Positions 9,273 to 18,683 of a DNA stretch of 64,000 bases are shown one piece after another. Position 1 is the stretch's first letter. Each line of letters begins with the position of its first letter. Where the stretch lies: assembly GCF_900635445.1 (NCBI RefSeq), contig NZ_LR134117.1, forward strand, positions 2,790,001-2,854,000, read 5' to 3'. The translations under genes and the position numbers were made by a program. This stretch comes from Serratia odorifera (lineage in GTDB: Bacteria; Pseudomonadota; Gammaproteobacteria; Enterobacterales; Enterobacteriaceae). The notes under the pieces are model-generated. The model saw only the letters and a program-made list of their open reading frames with translations, was not told the origin of the DNA and made no database searches.

Positions 9273-11636
9273 ATGAAAACGTTAAAAAACTGGGTGCTGG
9301 TAGGACAATACGCTGACCGCATCGAACTGCGGGTGGATGAACGCCATCTGTTTTGCCTGTACGTACTGGAAAATGGCCTGTTCCGAGTGTTGGTGAAGCG
9401 TAACGGTGAACTGGCGCTCGACCGTACCTGGAGCATCGCGCCGGAAAACGACGTGCCGTGGCAGGGGCGCGATAGGCAGAGCGTGGAGGGGTTTAGCCTG
9501 CCGGGTTATCAGTTGCAGCAGTGGGACGATCGGCTGACGCTGTCGACCGGCTCGCTGCGCGTGACCGTGCACCAACCGCTGTGGCTGGAATGGGAGTATT
9601 GCGATACCGCAGGGCAATGGCAGCCGTTGGCGGCGGATCGCCCAACCAGCGCCTATATGCTCAATCCACAGGGTGATGGCGTGGCACACTATCAGCGGCG
9701 TTTGGCCGGCGACCGTTATTATGGGTTGGGTGAAAAGGCCGGCGATCTGGAACGCAGCGGTCGCCGTTTCGAAATGCGCAATCTCGATGCCATGGGCTAT
9801 AACGCCGCCAGTACCGATCCGCTGTATAAGCACATTCCGTTTACCATTACCCGGCGGCAAGAGGTCAGTTTTGGCCTGTTTTACGACAATCTGAGCAGTT
9901 GCTGGCTGGATCTGGGCAATGAAATCGATAACTACCATCTGGCCTACCGTCGCTATCAGGCCGAAGCGGGCGATCTGGATTATTACCTGTTCCTCGGGCC
10001 GCAGGTATTGGACGTCACCAAGGCATTTGTGCGGCTGACCGGCAAGACGCTTTTCGGACCTAAATGGAGCCTGGGTTACAGCGGCTCGACCATGCATTAC
10101 ACCGATGCGCCGGATGCGCAAGTGCAACTGCAACAGTTTATTCAGCTGTGCCAACAGCATGATATTGCATGCGATTCGTTCCAGCTCTCCTCCGGCTATA
10201 CCTCGATTGGTAACAAACGTTATGTCTTCAACTGGAACTACGACAAGGTGCCGCAGCCGCAGCAACTGAGCCAGGCGTTTCACCACGCCGGACTGAAGCT
10301 GGCGGCCAATATCAAGCCGTGCCTGTTGCAGGACCATCCACAGTATGCGGCGGTGGCGGAGCAGGGGTTGTTCATTCGCGACTCGCAAAGCGATGCGCCG
10401 GAACGTTCGAGCTTTTGGGACGACGAAGGATCGCACCTTGATTTCACCAACCCGGCGACGGTGCGCTGGTGGCAGCAGGGCGTGACGCAGCAACTGCTGG
10501 AAATGGGCATTGATTCGACCTGGAACGACAACAACGAGTACGAAGTATGGGATGGCGAGGCGCGCTGCCATGGTTTTGGTCGGCCGATCGCCATCAAGCA
10601 TATCCGGCCGGTGATGCCGTTGCTGATGATGCGCGCGTCAATGGAAGCCCAGCGGCAATTTGCGCCAGGCATGCGGCCGTACCTGATTTCCCGCTCCGGT
10701 TGCGCCGGCATGCAGCGCTACGTGCAGACCTGGAGCGGCGACAATCGCACCAACTGGCAGACTCTGCGTTATAACACCCGTATGGGACTGGGCATGAGCC
10801 TGTCGGGATTGTACAACGTCGGTCATGACGTCGGCGGTTTCTCCGGCGACAAGCCGGACGCCGAGCTGTTTGTGCGCTGGGTACAAAACGGCGTAATGCA
10901 TCCGCGTTTTACCATTCATTCGTGGAATGATGATGCCACGGTAAACGAACCGTGGATGTACCCGGCGGTGACGCCGACCATCCGCGACGCCATCAACCTG
11001 CGTTATCGTCTGATGCCCTATTTTTACACCCTGCTATGGCAGGCCAGCGTCGATGATGAACCGATGCTGCGGCCGACGTTCCTCGATCATGAACAGGATC
11101 CACACACCTGGCATGAAAACGACGACTTCCTGATCGGCCGCGATCTGCTGGTGGCCAGCGTGGTGGAGCCGGGGCAGCGGCAACGCACGGTGTATCTGCC
11201 GGACAACGGCGAAGGCTGGTACTGTTTCTACAGCGGCCAATGGTTCGGCGGCGGGCAGAGCATCGTGCTGGACGCGCCGCTGGAGCGTCTGCCATTGCTG
11301 GCGCGCGCCGGGAGCGCCATTCCGCTATCGCAGCGTCTGGCTCACGTCGACGTGGCGGCAGACGATCGGCGTGAACTGAAGCTGTTTCCGCTGATGCACG
11401 GCGAATGTTCGGGTCTGCTGTTTGAAGACGATGGAGTGAGCGATGGCTGGCAGCAGGGTAACGCGCTGTGGCTGCGTTGGCAGATGCGCTGTACCACCAG
11501 CCGCATCGATCTTGCCATCAGCACCGAGGGGCGTTTCCGGCCGGCATGGCAGCAGTTGGCGGTGACGTTGCCGGCAAGCGAACTGCGCCAACTGTGGATC
11601 AACGGCGAGCCGGCGGCGGTATTCAAGCTGGGGTGA
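9273..11636 (+). CDS. Glycoside hydrolase family 31 (alpha-glucosidase/alpha-xylosidase type)
   Basis: 787 aa, cytoplasmic. An N-terminal beta-sandwich (GEKAGDLERSGRRFEMRN, near 155-175) precedes a TIM barrel. The nucleophile motif reads STWNDNNEY with Asp419; the acid/base is Asp490 in WSGDN; GHDVGGFSG follows, as in GH31 enzymes. A C-terminal beta-domain ends the protein. GH31 members cleave alpha-glucosides or alpha-xylosides with retention. The substrate is not identifiable here, though the ACS-type carrier in the same operon hints at a charged or modified sugar. A short gap (12 bases) separates it from the transporter gene. Confidence 0.88.
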   Translation: MKTLKNWVLVGQYADRIELRVDERHLFCLYVLENGLFRVLVKRNGELALDRTWSIAPENDVPWQGRDRQSVEGFSLPGYQLQQWDDRLTLSTGSLRVTVHQPLWLEWEYCDTAGQWQPLAADRPTSAYMLNPQGDGVAHYQRRLAGDRYYGLGEKAGDLERSGRRFEMRNLDAMGYNAASTDPLYKHIPFTITRRQEVSFGLFYDNLSSCWLDLGNEIDNYHLAYRRYQAEAGDLDYYLFLGPQVLDVTKAFVRLTGKTLFGPKWSLGYSGSTMHYTDAPDAQVQLQQFIQLCQQHDIACDSFQLSSGYTSIGNKRYVFNWNYDKVPQPQQLSQAFHHAGLKLAANIKPCLLQDHPQYAAVAEQGLFIRDSQSDAPERSSFWDDEGSHLDFTNPATVRWWQQGVTQQLLEMGIDSTWNDNNEYEVWDGEARCHGFGRPIAIKHIRPVMPLLMMRASMEAQRQFAPGMRPYLISRSGCAGMQRYVQTWSGDNRTNWQTLRYNTRMGLGMSLSGLYNVGHDVGGFSGDKPDAELFVRWVQNGVMHPRFTIHSWNDDATVNEPWMYPAVTPTIRDAINLRYRLMPYFYTLLWQASVDDEPMLRPTFLDHEQDPHTWHENDDFLIGRDLLVASVVEPGQRQRTVYLPDNGEGWYCFYSGQWFGGGQSIVLDAPLERLPLLARAGSAIPLSQRLAHVDVAADDRRELKLFPLMHGECSGLLFEDDGVSDGWQQGNALWLRWQMRCTTSRIDLAISTEGRFRPAWQQLAVTLPASELRQLWINGEPAAVFKLG

Positions 11637-11644
11637 GGGGCAGA

Positions 11645-11661
11645 GGGCGCGTCAAGCGCCC
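11645..11661. terminator. Small hairpin between converging GH31 and xseA genes
   Basis: GGGCGC-GTCAA-GCGCCC, six base pairs, eight bases past the GH31 stop and before the xseA stop. No T run follows on either strand, so termination is uncertain. Confidence 0.3.
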
Positions 11662-11668
11662 AAATAGA

Positions 11669-13046
11669 CTAGTCGGCCGCGCGTTTCTTGCGCGGCTTTT
11701 TCGCTTTGGTGACGGTTTTCACTTCGCTTTCGACCCAGCCATCCTGCAAACGGGTTTTTAGCATTTCGCCGACCTGCGTTTGTTGGGTGGTTTTCAGCAC
11801 CTCGCCGCGCGGGGTTTGTGTCACGCTGTAGCCGCGCGCCAGCGTCGCCAGTGGGCTGACCGCTTCCAACTGGCTGCAGGCAACGCCAAAACGCTGACGA
11901 TAGGCATTGAGCTGGCGTTCCAGCGCCTGCTGCAAGCGGTATTCCTGCTGCTGTACCCGCTGCTGATAACGGTGGATGCGGCCCAGCGGCTGCGTTTGCG
12001 CCAGCCGTTGCTGGGCACGTTCGCTGCGGCGCGAAGACAGCCGCAGCTGATGCTGCATGCCATCTTCCAACCGGCGTTGCAGTTTCAGCAACAGCGTTTG
12101 CTGCCGCGCCAGACGCAGATGCGGATGCTGTTGCTGCAAACGGTGGTTGATACGGCTGAACTGCTGCTGACGCTGCGCCAGATAGTAATCCATCGCCATT
12201 TCCAGACGCTGCTGCTGTGATTGCAGCTGACGCAACAGCTCCAGCTGATTGCGACTGACCAGCTCCGCCGCCGCGGAGGGGGGTCGGCGCGCGCAGGTCG
12301 GCGACAAAATCGGCGATGGTGACGTCGGTTTCATGGCCGACGGCGCTGACAATCGGAATGCGGCTGGCGAAAATCGCCCGCGCCACCCGTTCGTCGTTAA
12401 AACTCCACAGATCTTCCAGTGAACCGCCGCCGCGGCCGACGATCAGCACATCGCATTCGTCGCGACGGTTAGCGGTTTCTATCGCCCGCACGATGTTCAA
12501 CGGTGCTTCCGCCCCCTGTACCGGCGTCGGGTAGATGACAATCGGCAATGACGGATCGCGCCGCTGCAGTACCTGCAGAATATCGTGCAGTGCGGCACCG
12601 CTGGAGGAGGTGATCACCCCAACCCGGCGAGCCGGGCTCGGCAACGGCTGTTTGAATTGCTGATCGAACAGTCCTTCGGCAGACAAACGCTGTTTAAGCT
12701 GATCGAACTGCTGTTGCAGCAGACCATCACCGGCCGGCTGCATGCTTTCGGCAATCAGTTGGTAATCGCCGCGCGGTTCATACAGCGTGATGCTGGCGCG
12801 AACCAGCACCTGCTGGCCGTTTTGTGGACGAAAGGTGGTGCGGCGATTGGCGTTACGGAACATCGCACAGCGAACCTGGGCGCGATCGTCCTTCAAGGTA
12901 AAATACCAGTGGCCGGAAGAGGGTTGGGAGAGGTTCGAGATCTCGGCCGAGAGCCAAATATGCCCCATTTCCATTTCCAGCAGTTGTCGAACCGTCTGAT
13001 TGAGGCGGCTTACGGTAAAAATGGACGGAGAGGTAGGTAGTGACAT
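11669..13046 (-). CDS. xseA: Exodeoxyribonuclease VII large subunit, with an apparent +1 frameshift
   Basis: Starts at ATG 13046 (MSLPTSPSIFTVSRLNQTVRQ). An OB-fold (about residues 8-100, SGHWYFTLKDD, QVRCAMFRNANRR) is followed by the catalytic core with VGVITSSSGAALHDI, VGRGGGSLEDLWSFNDE and SAVGHETDVTIADFVADLRAPTP, then a long Gln-rich coiled coil and GYSVTQ near the C-terminus. The frame breaks at six G on the plus strand (12278-12283): removing one base joins RAPTP to SAAAELVSRNQLELL and gives about 458 aa, matching E. coli XseA (456). ExoVII degrades single-stranded DNA in repair. Divergent from guaB, as in E. coli. Confidence 0.92.
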
Positions 13047-13138
13047 GTGACCCAGATCAAATTCCAAAACAACCACTTAATTGGTCGATACTACATGCCT
13101 CAAACAGGTAATCAAGAGTTTTTGTAAGAAAGTGCTGG

Positions 13139-13164
13139 AGGCAACCGATTACGCTCTGTATAAT
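13139..13164 (+). promoter_or_regulatory. guaB promoter with PurR box
   Basis: The sequence AGGCAACCGATTACGC (13139-13154) keeps the PurR core GCAAnCGnTTnC (consensus ACGCAAACGTTTTCGT, 11 of 16). It sits just upstream of a perfect -10 TATAAT (13159-13164). Binding there would block RNA polymerase. Purine repression of guaBA is known in E. coli. Confidence 0.75.
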
Positions 13165-13215
13165 GCCGCGGCAATATTTTATCTTTTCCGCATCCACCCT
13201 GGTGAGATATTGCCC

Positions 13216-14679
13216 ATGCTACGTATCGCTAAAGAAGCTCTGACGTTTGACGACGTTCTCCTGGTTCCAGCCCACTCCACGGTTCTGCCTAACACTGCAG
13301 AATTAGGCACTCAGCTGACCAAAACTATCCGCCTGAATATCCCTATGCTGTCCGCAGCGATGGATACCGTCACCGAATCCGGCCTGGCCATCGCGCTGGC
13401 GCAGGAAGGCGGCCTCGGCTTCATTCACAAAAACATGTCCATTGAGCGTCAGGCTGAAGAAGTCAGCCGCGTGAAGAAACATGAAAGCGGCGTAGTCACT
13501 GACCCGCAGACCGTTACCCCATCCACCACGCTGCAAGAAGTCAAAGAGCTGACCGCTCGTAACGGCTTTGCCGGCTATCCGGTGGTGACCGAAGACAACG
13601 AACTGGTCGGTATCATTACCGGCCGTGACGTTCGCTTCGTAACCGACCTCAACCAGCCAGTTACCGCCGTGATGACGCCGAAAGACCGTCTGGTAACGGT
13701 CAAGGAAGGCGAAGCGCGAGAAGTCGTGCTGCAAAAAATGCACGAAAAACGCGTTGAGAAAGCGCTGGTGGTGGACGACAGTTTCCATCTGCTCGGCATG
13801 ATCACCGTCAAGGACTTCCAGAAGGCAGAGCGCAAGCCTAACGCCTGTAAAGACGAACACGGCCGCCTGCGTGTAGGCGCTGCGGTTGGCGCCGGTGCCG
13901 GCAACGAAGCGCGTATTGATGCGCTGGTGGCCGCAGGTGTAGACGTACTGCTGATCGACTCCTCCCATGGCCATTCCGAAGGCGTGTTACAGCGTATTCG
14001 TGAAACCCGTGCCAAATACCCGGATCTGCAGATCGTTGGCGGCAACGTGGCGACCGCAGCCGGTGCCAAAGCGCTGGTAGAAGCCGGCGTCAGCGCGGTG
14101 AAAGTGGGGATTGGCCCTGGCTCCATCTGTACTACCCGTATCGTCACCGGCGTGGGCGTGCCGCAGATCACCGCAATTTCTGACGCGGTAGAAGCGCTGG
14201 AAGGCACCGGTATTCCGGTTATCGCCGACGGCGGTATCCGTTTCTCCGGCGATATCGCCAAAGCCATCGCCGCGGGTGCTTCCTGCGTCATGGTGGGGTC
14301 GATGCTGGCCGGTACCGAAGAATCGCCGGGCGAAATCGAACTGTATCAGGGACGTTCGTTCAAGTCCTACCGTGGTATGGGCTCGCTGGGCGCGATGTCC
14401 AAAGGCTCTTCGGACCGTTACTTCCAGACCGACAACGCGGCGGACAAACTGGTGCCGGAAGGGATCGAAGGCCGCGTGGCCTACAAAGGCATGCTGAAAG
14501 CCATCGTACACCAGCAAATGGGCGGCCTGCGCTCCTGCATGGGGTTGACCGGCTGCGCCACCATCGACGAACTGCGTACCAAAGCGGAATTCGTGCGCAT
14601 CAGCGGTGCCGGTATTCAGGAAAGCCATGTGCATGACGTGACCATTACCAAAGAGTCACCGAACTACCGTATGGGTTGA
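13216..14679 (+). CDS. guaB: Inosine-5'-monophosphate dehydrogenase
   Basis: 487 aa from ATG 13216 (MLRIAKEALTFDDVLLVPAHS). The catalytic TIM barrel contains GPGSICTTRIVTGVG with the active-site Cys, the GGIRFSGD phosphate site and the flap region MGSLGAM/GS; two CBS domains are inserted at about residues 95-205 (GYPVVTEDNELVGIITGRD, MTPKDRLVTVKEG). It oxidises IMP to XMP with NAD+, the first committed GMP step. It precedes guaA and is driven by the PurR-box promoter upstream. Confidence 0.97.
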   Translation: MLRIAKEALTFDDVLLVPAHSTVLPNTAELGTQLTKTIRLNIPMLSAAMDTVTESGLAIALAQEGGLGFIHKNMSIERQAEEVSRVKKHESGVVTDPQTVTPSTTLQEVKELTARNGFAGYPVVTEDNELVGIITGRDVRFVTDLNQPVTAVMTPKDRLVTVKEGEAREVVLQKMHEKRVEKALVVDDSFHLLGMITVKDFQKAERKPNACKDEHGRLRVGAAVGAGAGNEARIDALVAAGVDVLLIDSSHGHSEGVLQRIRETRAKYPDLQIVGGNVATAAGAKALVEAGVSAVKVGIGPGSICTTRIVTGVGVPQITAISDAVEALEGTGIPVIADGGIRFSGDIAKAIAAGASCVMVGSMLAGTEESPGEIELYQGRSFKSYRGMGSLGAMSKGSSDRYFQTDNAADKLVPEGIEGRVAYKGMLKAIVHQQMGGLRSCMGLTGCATIDELRTKAEFVRISGAGIQESHVHDVTITKESPNYRMG

Positions 14680-14690
14680 TTCCACAGGCT

Positions 14691-14711
14691 GGCCCGGCAT
14701 CACGCCGGGCC
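14691..14711 (+). other. Perfect hairpin between guaB and guaA
   Basis: GGCCCGGC-ATCAC-GCCGGGCC, 8-bp stem, 12 bases past the guaB stop. There is no T run, so it more likely stabilises or processes the guaBA mRNA than terminates it. Confidence 0.5.
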
Positions 14712-14779
14712 TCGCCGATGGCTATCGCCCTGACGATTTAGATTTTCTCCTTTTTCTCTGTTGCTGGAATTCGCCTCAC

Positions 14780-16357
14780 ATGACACAAAATATCCATAAG
14801 CATCGCATTCTTATTCTGGACTTCGGTTCGCAGTACACCCAATTGGTGGCTCGCCGCGTACGTGAAATCGGCGTTTACTGTGAGCTGTGGGCCTGGGACG
14901 TGACGGAAGAGCAGATCCGCGAATTCAATCCAAGCGGCATCATTCTGTCCGGCGGTCCGGAAAGCACCACCGAGCTGAACAGCCCGCGCGCGCCAGAATA
15001 CGTGTTCACCGCCGGTGTACCGGTGCTGGGCGTGTGCTACGGCATGCAAACCATGGCGATGCAGCTGGGCGGCCACGTGCAAGGCTCCAGCGAGCGCGAG
15101 TTCGGCTATGCGCAGGTGGAAGTGACCACCCAGAGCGCCCTGATCCGTGATATCGAAGATGCCGTTAGCGCCAGCGGCAAGCCGCTGCTGGATGTATGGA
15201 TGAGCCATGGCGACAAAGTGACTGCCATTCCGGCCGACTTTGTTACCGTTGCCAGCACCGATACCTGTCCGTTCGCCATTATGGCCAACGAAGAAAAACG
15301 TTTTTACGGCGTGCAGTTCCACCCGGAAGTGACGCACACCCGCCAGGGCCAGCGGATGCTGGAGCGCTTCGTGCTGGACATCTGTGGTTGTGAAGCGCTG
15401 TGGACGCCGGCCACCATCATCGAAGACGCGGTAGCGCGTATCCGTGAGCAGGTGGGCGAAGACCACGTGATCCTCGGCCTGTCCGGCGGTGTAGACTCCT
15501 CGGTGACCGCGATGCTGCTGCACCGCGCCATTGGCAAGCGCCTGACCTGCGTGTTCGTTGATAACGGCCTGCTGCGCCTGAACGAAGCCGATCAGGTGCT
15601 GGAAATGTTCGGCGATCATTTCGGTCTGAACATCGTGCACGTGCCTGCCGAAGAGCGCTTCCTGAGCGCGCTGGCCGGCGTGGATGAGCCGGAAGCCAAG
15701 CGCAAGATCATTGGCCGGGTGTTCGTCGAAGTATTCGACGAAGAAGCCTGCAAGCAGAGCGAAGTGAAGTGGCTGGCGCAAGGCACCATCTACCCGGATG
15801 TGATCGAATCCGCCGCCTCGGCCACCGGCAAGGCGCACGTGATCAAATCGCACCACAACGTGGGTGGCCTGCCAAAAGAGATGAAGCTGGGCCTGGTCGA
15901 GCCGCTGAAAGAACTGTTCAAGGACGAAGTACGCAAGATCGGTCTGGAGCTGGGTCTGCCGTACGACATGCTGTACCGTCACCCGTTCCCGGGGCCGGGC
16001 CTGGGCGTGCGCGTGCTGGGCGAAGTGAAGAAAGAGTACTGCGACCTGCTGCGCCGTGCCGACGCGATCTTTATCGAAGAGCTGCACAAAGCCGATCTGT
16101 ACAACAAGGTCAGCCAGGCGTTCACCGTGTTCCTGCCGGTGCGTTCCGTTGGCGTGATGGGCGACGGCCGCAAGTATGACTGGGTAGTGTCGCTGCGTGC
16201 GGTAGAAACCATCGACTTTATGACCGCGCATTGGGCACACCTGCCGTACGAGTTCCTCGGCCGCGTTTCCAACCGCATCATCAACGAAGTCGACGGTATT
16301 TCTCGCGTGGTGTACGACATCAGCGGCAAGCCACCGGCGACCATCGAGTGGGAATGA
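14780..16357 (+). CDS. guaA: GMP synthase (glutamine-hydrolysing)
   Basis: 525 aa. N-terminal class I glutamine amidotransferase with GVCYGMQ (catalytic Cys in the GVCYG nucleophile elbow, near residue 86) and the FHPEVTHT His/Glu pair; then an ATP-pyrophosphatase domain with P-loop LSGGVDSSV and a C-terminal dimerisation domain ending PATIEWE. It converts XMP to GMP using glutamine and ATP. It follows guaB in one operon and ends before a strong terminator. Confidence 0.97.
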   Translation: MTQNIHKHRILILDFGSQYTQLVARRVREIGVYCELWAWDVTEEQIREFNPSGIILSGGPESTTELNSPRAPEYVFTAGVPVLGVCYGMQTMAMQLGGHVQGSSEREFGYAQVEVTTQSALIRDIEDAVSASGKPLLDVWMSHGDKVTAIPADFVTVASTDTCPFAIMANEEKRFYGVQFHPEVTHTRQGQRMLERFVLDICGCEALWTPATIIEDAVARIREQVGEDHVILGLSGGVDSSVTAMLLHRAIGKRLTCVFVDNGLLRLNEADQVLEMFGDHFGLNIVHVPAEERFLSALAGVDEPEAKRKIIGRVFVEVFDEEACKQSEVKWLAQGTIYPDVIESAASATGKAHVIKSHHNVGGLPKEMKLGLVEPLKELFKDEVRKIGLELGLPYDMLYRHPFPGPGLGVRVLGEVKKEYCDLLRRADAIFIEELHKADLYNKVSQAFTVFLPVRSVGVMGDGRKYDWVVSLRAVETIDFMTAHWAHLPYEFLGRVSNRIINEVDGISRVVYDISGKPPATIEWE

Positions 16358-16405
16358 TTTAACGTCTGGCACCAGCCGGCACGTATAAGCCGTAAAACAC
16401 CTCTA

Positions 16406-16430
16406 AGCCCGCATCACTGCGGGCTTTTTT
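16406..16430 (+). terminator. Intrinsic terminator of guaBA
   Basis: 8-bp stem AGCCCGCA / TGCGGGCT with loop TCAC and a run of T following, 48 bases after the guaA stop. Confidence 0.93.
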
Positions 16431-16487
16431 GTTTTTGTATCTGGCACTTTCTGGCCGCTGTTAGCTACGGTTTATGCAAGGCAACAA

Positions 16488-16793
16488 TTAATCGGCATTA
16501 CTGACCCATGTGCCGAGTGTAATAGCAATAAAGAGCAATGGCGGCTGCCTGCTGGGGCGTTCAAAAGAACCGGCGCCAAGCATATCTGCGCCATTCCAGC
16601 AGGCGTTGGGCCAATCACCGACGTGCTTTTCCATCCGTTTGCCCAGCACGCTTTCATCCGGGGTGTAGTGACGAAAAGCCTGCGGGTTTGCTGTTTCCGG
16701 CGTTGCAAAACGCAGGCGGTCAGGTTGATCGAAAAAGGTTTGTATAATGAACTCCGTAATGCTGTCAGCGGAAAATAAAAAATGCGGCATCAT
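16488..16793 (-). CDS. Hypothetical protein, about 101 aa
   Basis: An open frame from ATG 16793 (MMPHFLFSADSITEFIIQTFF) to TGA. Acceptable start context is weak (CAGG close to the ATG) and I recognise no family. Residues GDWPNACWNGADMLGAGSF give a Trp/Asn-rich centre. It lies opposite guaA, downstream of the guaA terminator, in a region whose base composition turns AT-rich just upstream. It may be a gene remnant. Confidence 0.3.
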   Translation of the reverse strand: MMPHFLFSADSITEFIIQTFFDQPDRLRFATPETANPQAFRHYTPDESVLGKRMEKHVGDWPNACWNGADMLGAGSFERPSRQPPLLFIAITLGTWVSNAD

Positions 16794-16858
16794 CCTGTAT
16801 TTTTCCGGCTGATTGCTCAATTACGTTATTTCACTCTGTGATTAAGATAATGCTCAAA

Positions 16859-16874
16859 TGTGAACCATATCCCA
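16859..16874. promoter_or_regulatory. Candidate CRP site upstream of xynTB
   Basis: TGTGA-ACCATA-TCCCA matches the TGTGA-N6-TCACA consensus at nine of ten positions. It lies in the 375-base AT-rich gap (16794-17169) before the xyloside transporter. The distance of about 300 bases to the start codon implies a long leader or a second promoter. Nothing else clear was seen in this gap. Confidence 0.5.
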
Positions 16875-17169
16875 AAAAGTACGATCATCTATTTAGTACG
16901 TTAATAACCCTACGAGGTGTTAACGTTTGTTAGACAGGTAACCAGAAATAAAAAAATATCGCTTTATCTGGTGCGTTCAACTACTGCGGATATTGCTAGT
17001 TAGCCGCCAGTCAGCACATTGGATAGATGACCTATACAAGACCTTTGTCACAACGCTCACGGAAATAAAAAAACATAATTAATAAATATAAAAACGTAAT
17101 AGATCCCCGGATGTAATCTGTGTCAGAAAGTATTCCGCATTCACAAAATAGGCAGGAGATGTGATTAAA

Positions 17170-18624
17170 ATGAGTGGAAACATAATGCAAAGTCGGCATG
17201 ATGAGTACCATAAACTAACGCGTGGTGAACGCATTGGTTATGGCATGGGTGACTTTGCCCAAAACCTTGTTTTTGGCACCATCGGCGGTTTTCTTGCTCT
17301 TCACATGCTGACTGTTAATACCATCAGCACCGCCGCCGCCGGTTTTATATTTCTTTTTGTCAGAATCATCAATGTCTTTTGGGATCCGATGGTAGGGACT
17401 TTTGTTGACAAAAGGATTTCAGCAGCCGGAAAATATCGCCCATGGTTGTTAAGGGCAGGCATTCCACTCGTTATTCTTTCTGCTTTGCTTTTTGCCCCTA
17501 TTCCTGAAGTCAGAGGCTCTGTTCCTTTCGCCTTTATCGTGTATTTGGCGCTGGATCTGGTTTATTCAGTTGTGAATATTCCTTATGGTTCCCTTAATGC
17601 TTCATTAACCAGAGATCCTGAATCTATTGATAAATTGACCAGTACGCGAATGATGCTGGCCAATAGCGCCAATCTTCTGGTCTATACGCTCTTCCCCATG
17701 TTCGTCCAAATGGCCGCGCCAAAAGATCGCAGCCTCAAAGATACCGGTTTTTTTGGACTTGAACTCAATTTGGGGAATTATACCGATCCATCAGCAAGTT
17801 ACGCCTGGTTTGGCGTTTACTCGGTGTATATGGTTATCGGGGCTGTGGCACTTTTACTCTGTTATAAATTAACAAAGGAACGGGTGGTCGCGACGGTAGA
17901 ACAATCTGCCAACGTAAAAGCCACTGATTTATTCCTTGAACTCAAAAACAATCGGCCGCTGGTTGTTCTCGGACTTTTTTTCATGCTGGCCTTTACCTTC
18001 ATGTTTTTCATGAACACGGTTAATGGCTTTTTCAATCAGTATGTGGTCGGCCATTCAGAATGGATGGGCGCTGTTGGCCTGGTAGCCTCAATTCCAGGTA
18101 TTGTATTCCCGATTTTCTGGCCACGACTGAAGAAAATATTTGGTAAAAAAGGCTTCTTCCACCTTTTCCTTGGCATGTTTATTGTGGGGGAGTTTTTGAC
18201 GTACATTTGGTCACTTGATGGAATGCATGATGAGCTCTGGCTGGCTTATATCGCAACATTTATTAAGCAATGGGGCTTAACCTCGGCTACCGGCTTTATG
18301 TGGGCACTGGTGCCTGAAGTTATTGCTTATGGTGAATTAAAGTCAGGCAAGCGCAATGCCGCAATTATCAATGCCATTATGGGGCTGTTTTTCAAGATTG
18401 GCTTTACTATTGGCGGCGCGGTGCCACTTTGGCTGCTGGCGGTGTATGGCTTTAACGAAACCGGTGTAGAGCAACATGCAAATGCCATCGCCGGCATAAA
18501 CATGACAGCGATTTGGATCCCGATAGTTTTAGCCTTTGTGTCGATGATCGTCATTCAGTTATATCCAATCTCAGATAAAAATATCACGGATATCAACCGT
18601 CGGCTTGATGAGATTCGTATATAG
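17170..18624 (+). CDS. xynT: GPH-family xyloside/oligosaccharide symporter (XynT/YagG-like)
   Basis: 484 aa from ATG 17170; an in-frame GTG at 17161 is too close to AGGAG (17153-17157). Twelve membrane segments. The N-terminus RGERIGYGMGDFAQNLVFG and the loop NVFWDPMVGTFVDKR are hallmark motifs of glycoside-pentoside-hexuronide:cation symporters such as MelB, XynT, YagG and YicJ. It is followed after 59 bases by a GH43 beta-xylosidase, the same pairing as E. coli yagG-yagH. Codon use and base composition are more AT-rich than the flanking housekeeping genes, suggesting acquisition by transfer. Confidence 0.85.
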   Translation: MSGNIMQSRHDEYHKLTRGERIGYGMGDFAQNLVFGTIGGFLALHMLTVNTISTAAAGFIFLFVRIINVFWDPMVGTFVDKRISAAGKYRPWLLRAGIPLVILSALLFAPIPEVRGSVPFAFIVYLALDLVYSVVNIPYGSLNASLTRDPESIDKLTSTRMMLANSANLLVYTLFPMFVQMAAPKDRSLKDTGFFGLELNLGNYTDPSASYAWFGVYSVYMVIGAVALLLCYKLTKERVVATVEQSANVKATDLFLELKNNRPLVVLGLFFMLAFTFMFFMNTVNGFFNQYVVGHSEWMGAVGLVASIPGIVFPIFWPRLKKIFGKKGFFHLFLGMFIVGEFLTYIWSLDGMHDELWLAYIATFIKQWGLTSATGFMWALVPEVIAYGELKSGKRNAAIINAIMGLFFKIGFTIGGAVPLWLLAVYGFNETGVEQHANAIAGINMTAIWIPIVLAFVSMIVIQLYPISDKNITDINRRLDEIRI

Positions 18625-18683
18625 TTATAAGTTTCTTGATTTTTTTATAAATACGAACAAGTTGATTAAAAAAGGTAAATGCC

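Noticed and set aside
14738..16372. A 544-codon open frame opposite guaA, and similar long antisense frames opposite MFS, GH31 and guaB genes
   Set aside because: They mirror the codon bias of GC-rich genes; no start signals or known domains, while the sense genes are certain.
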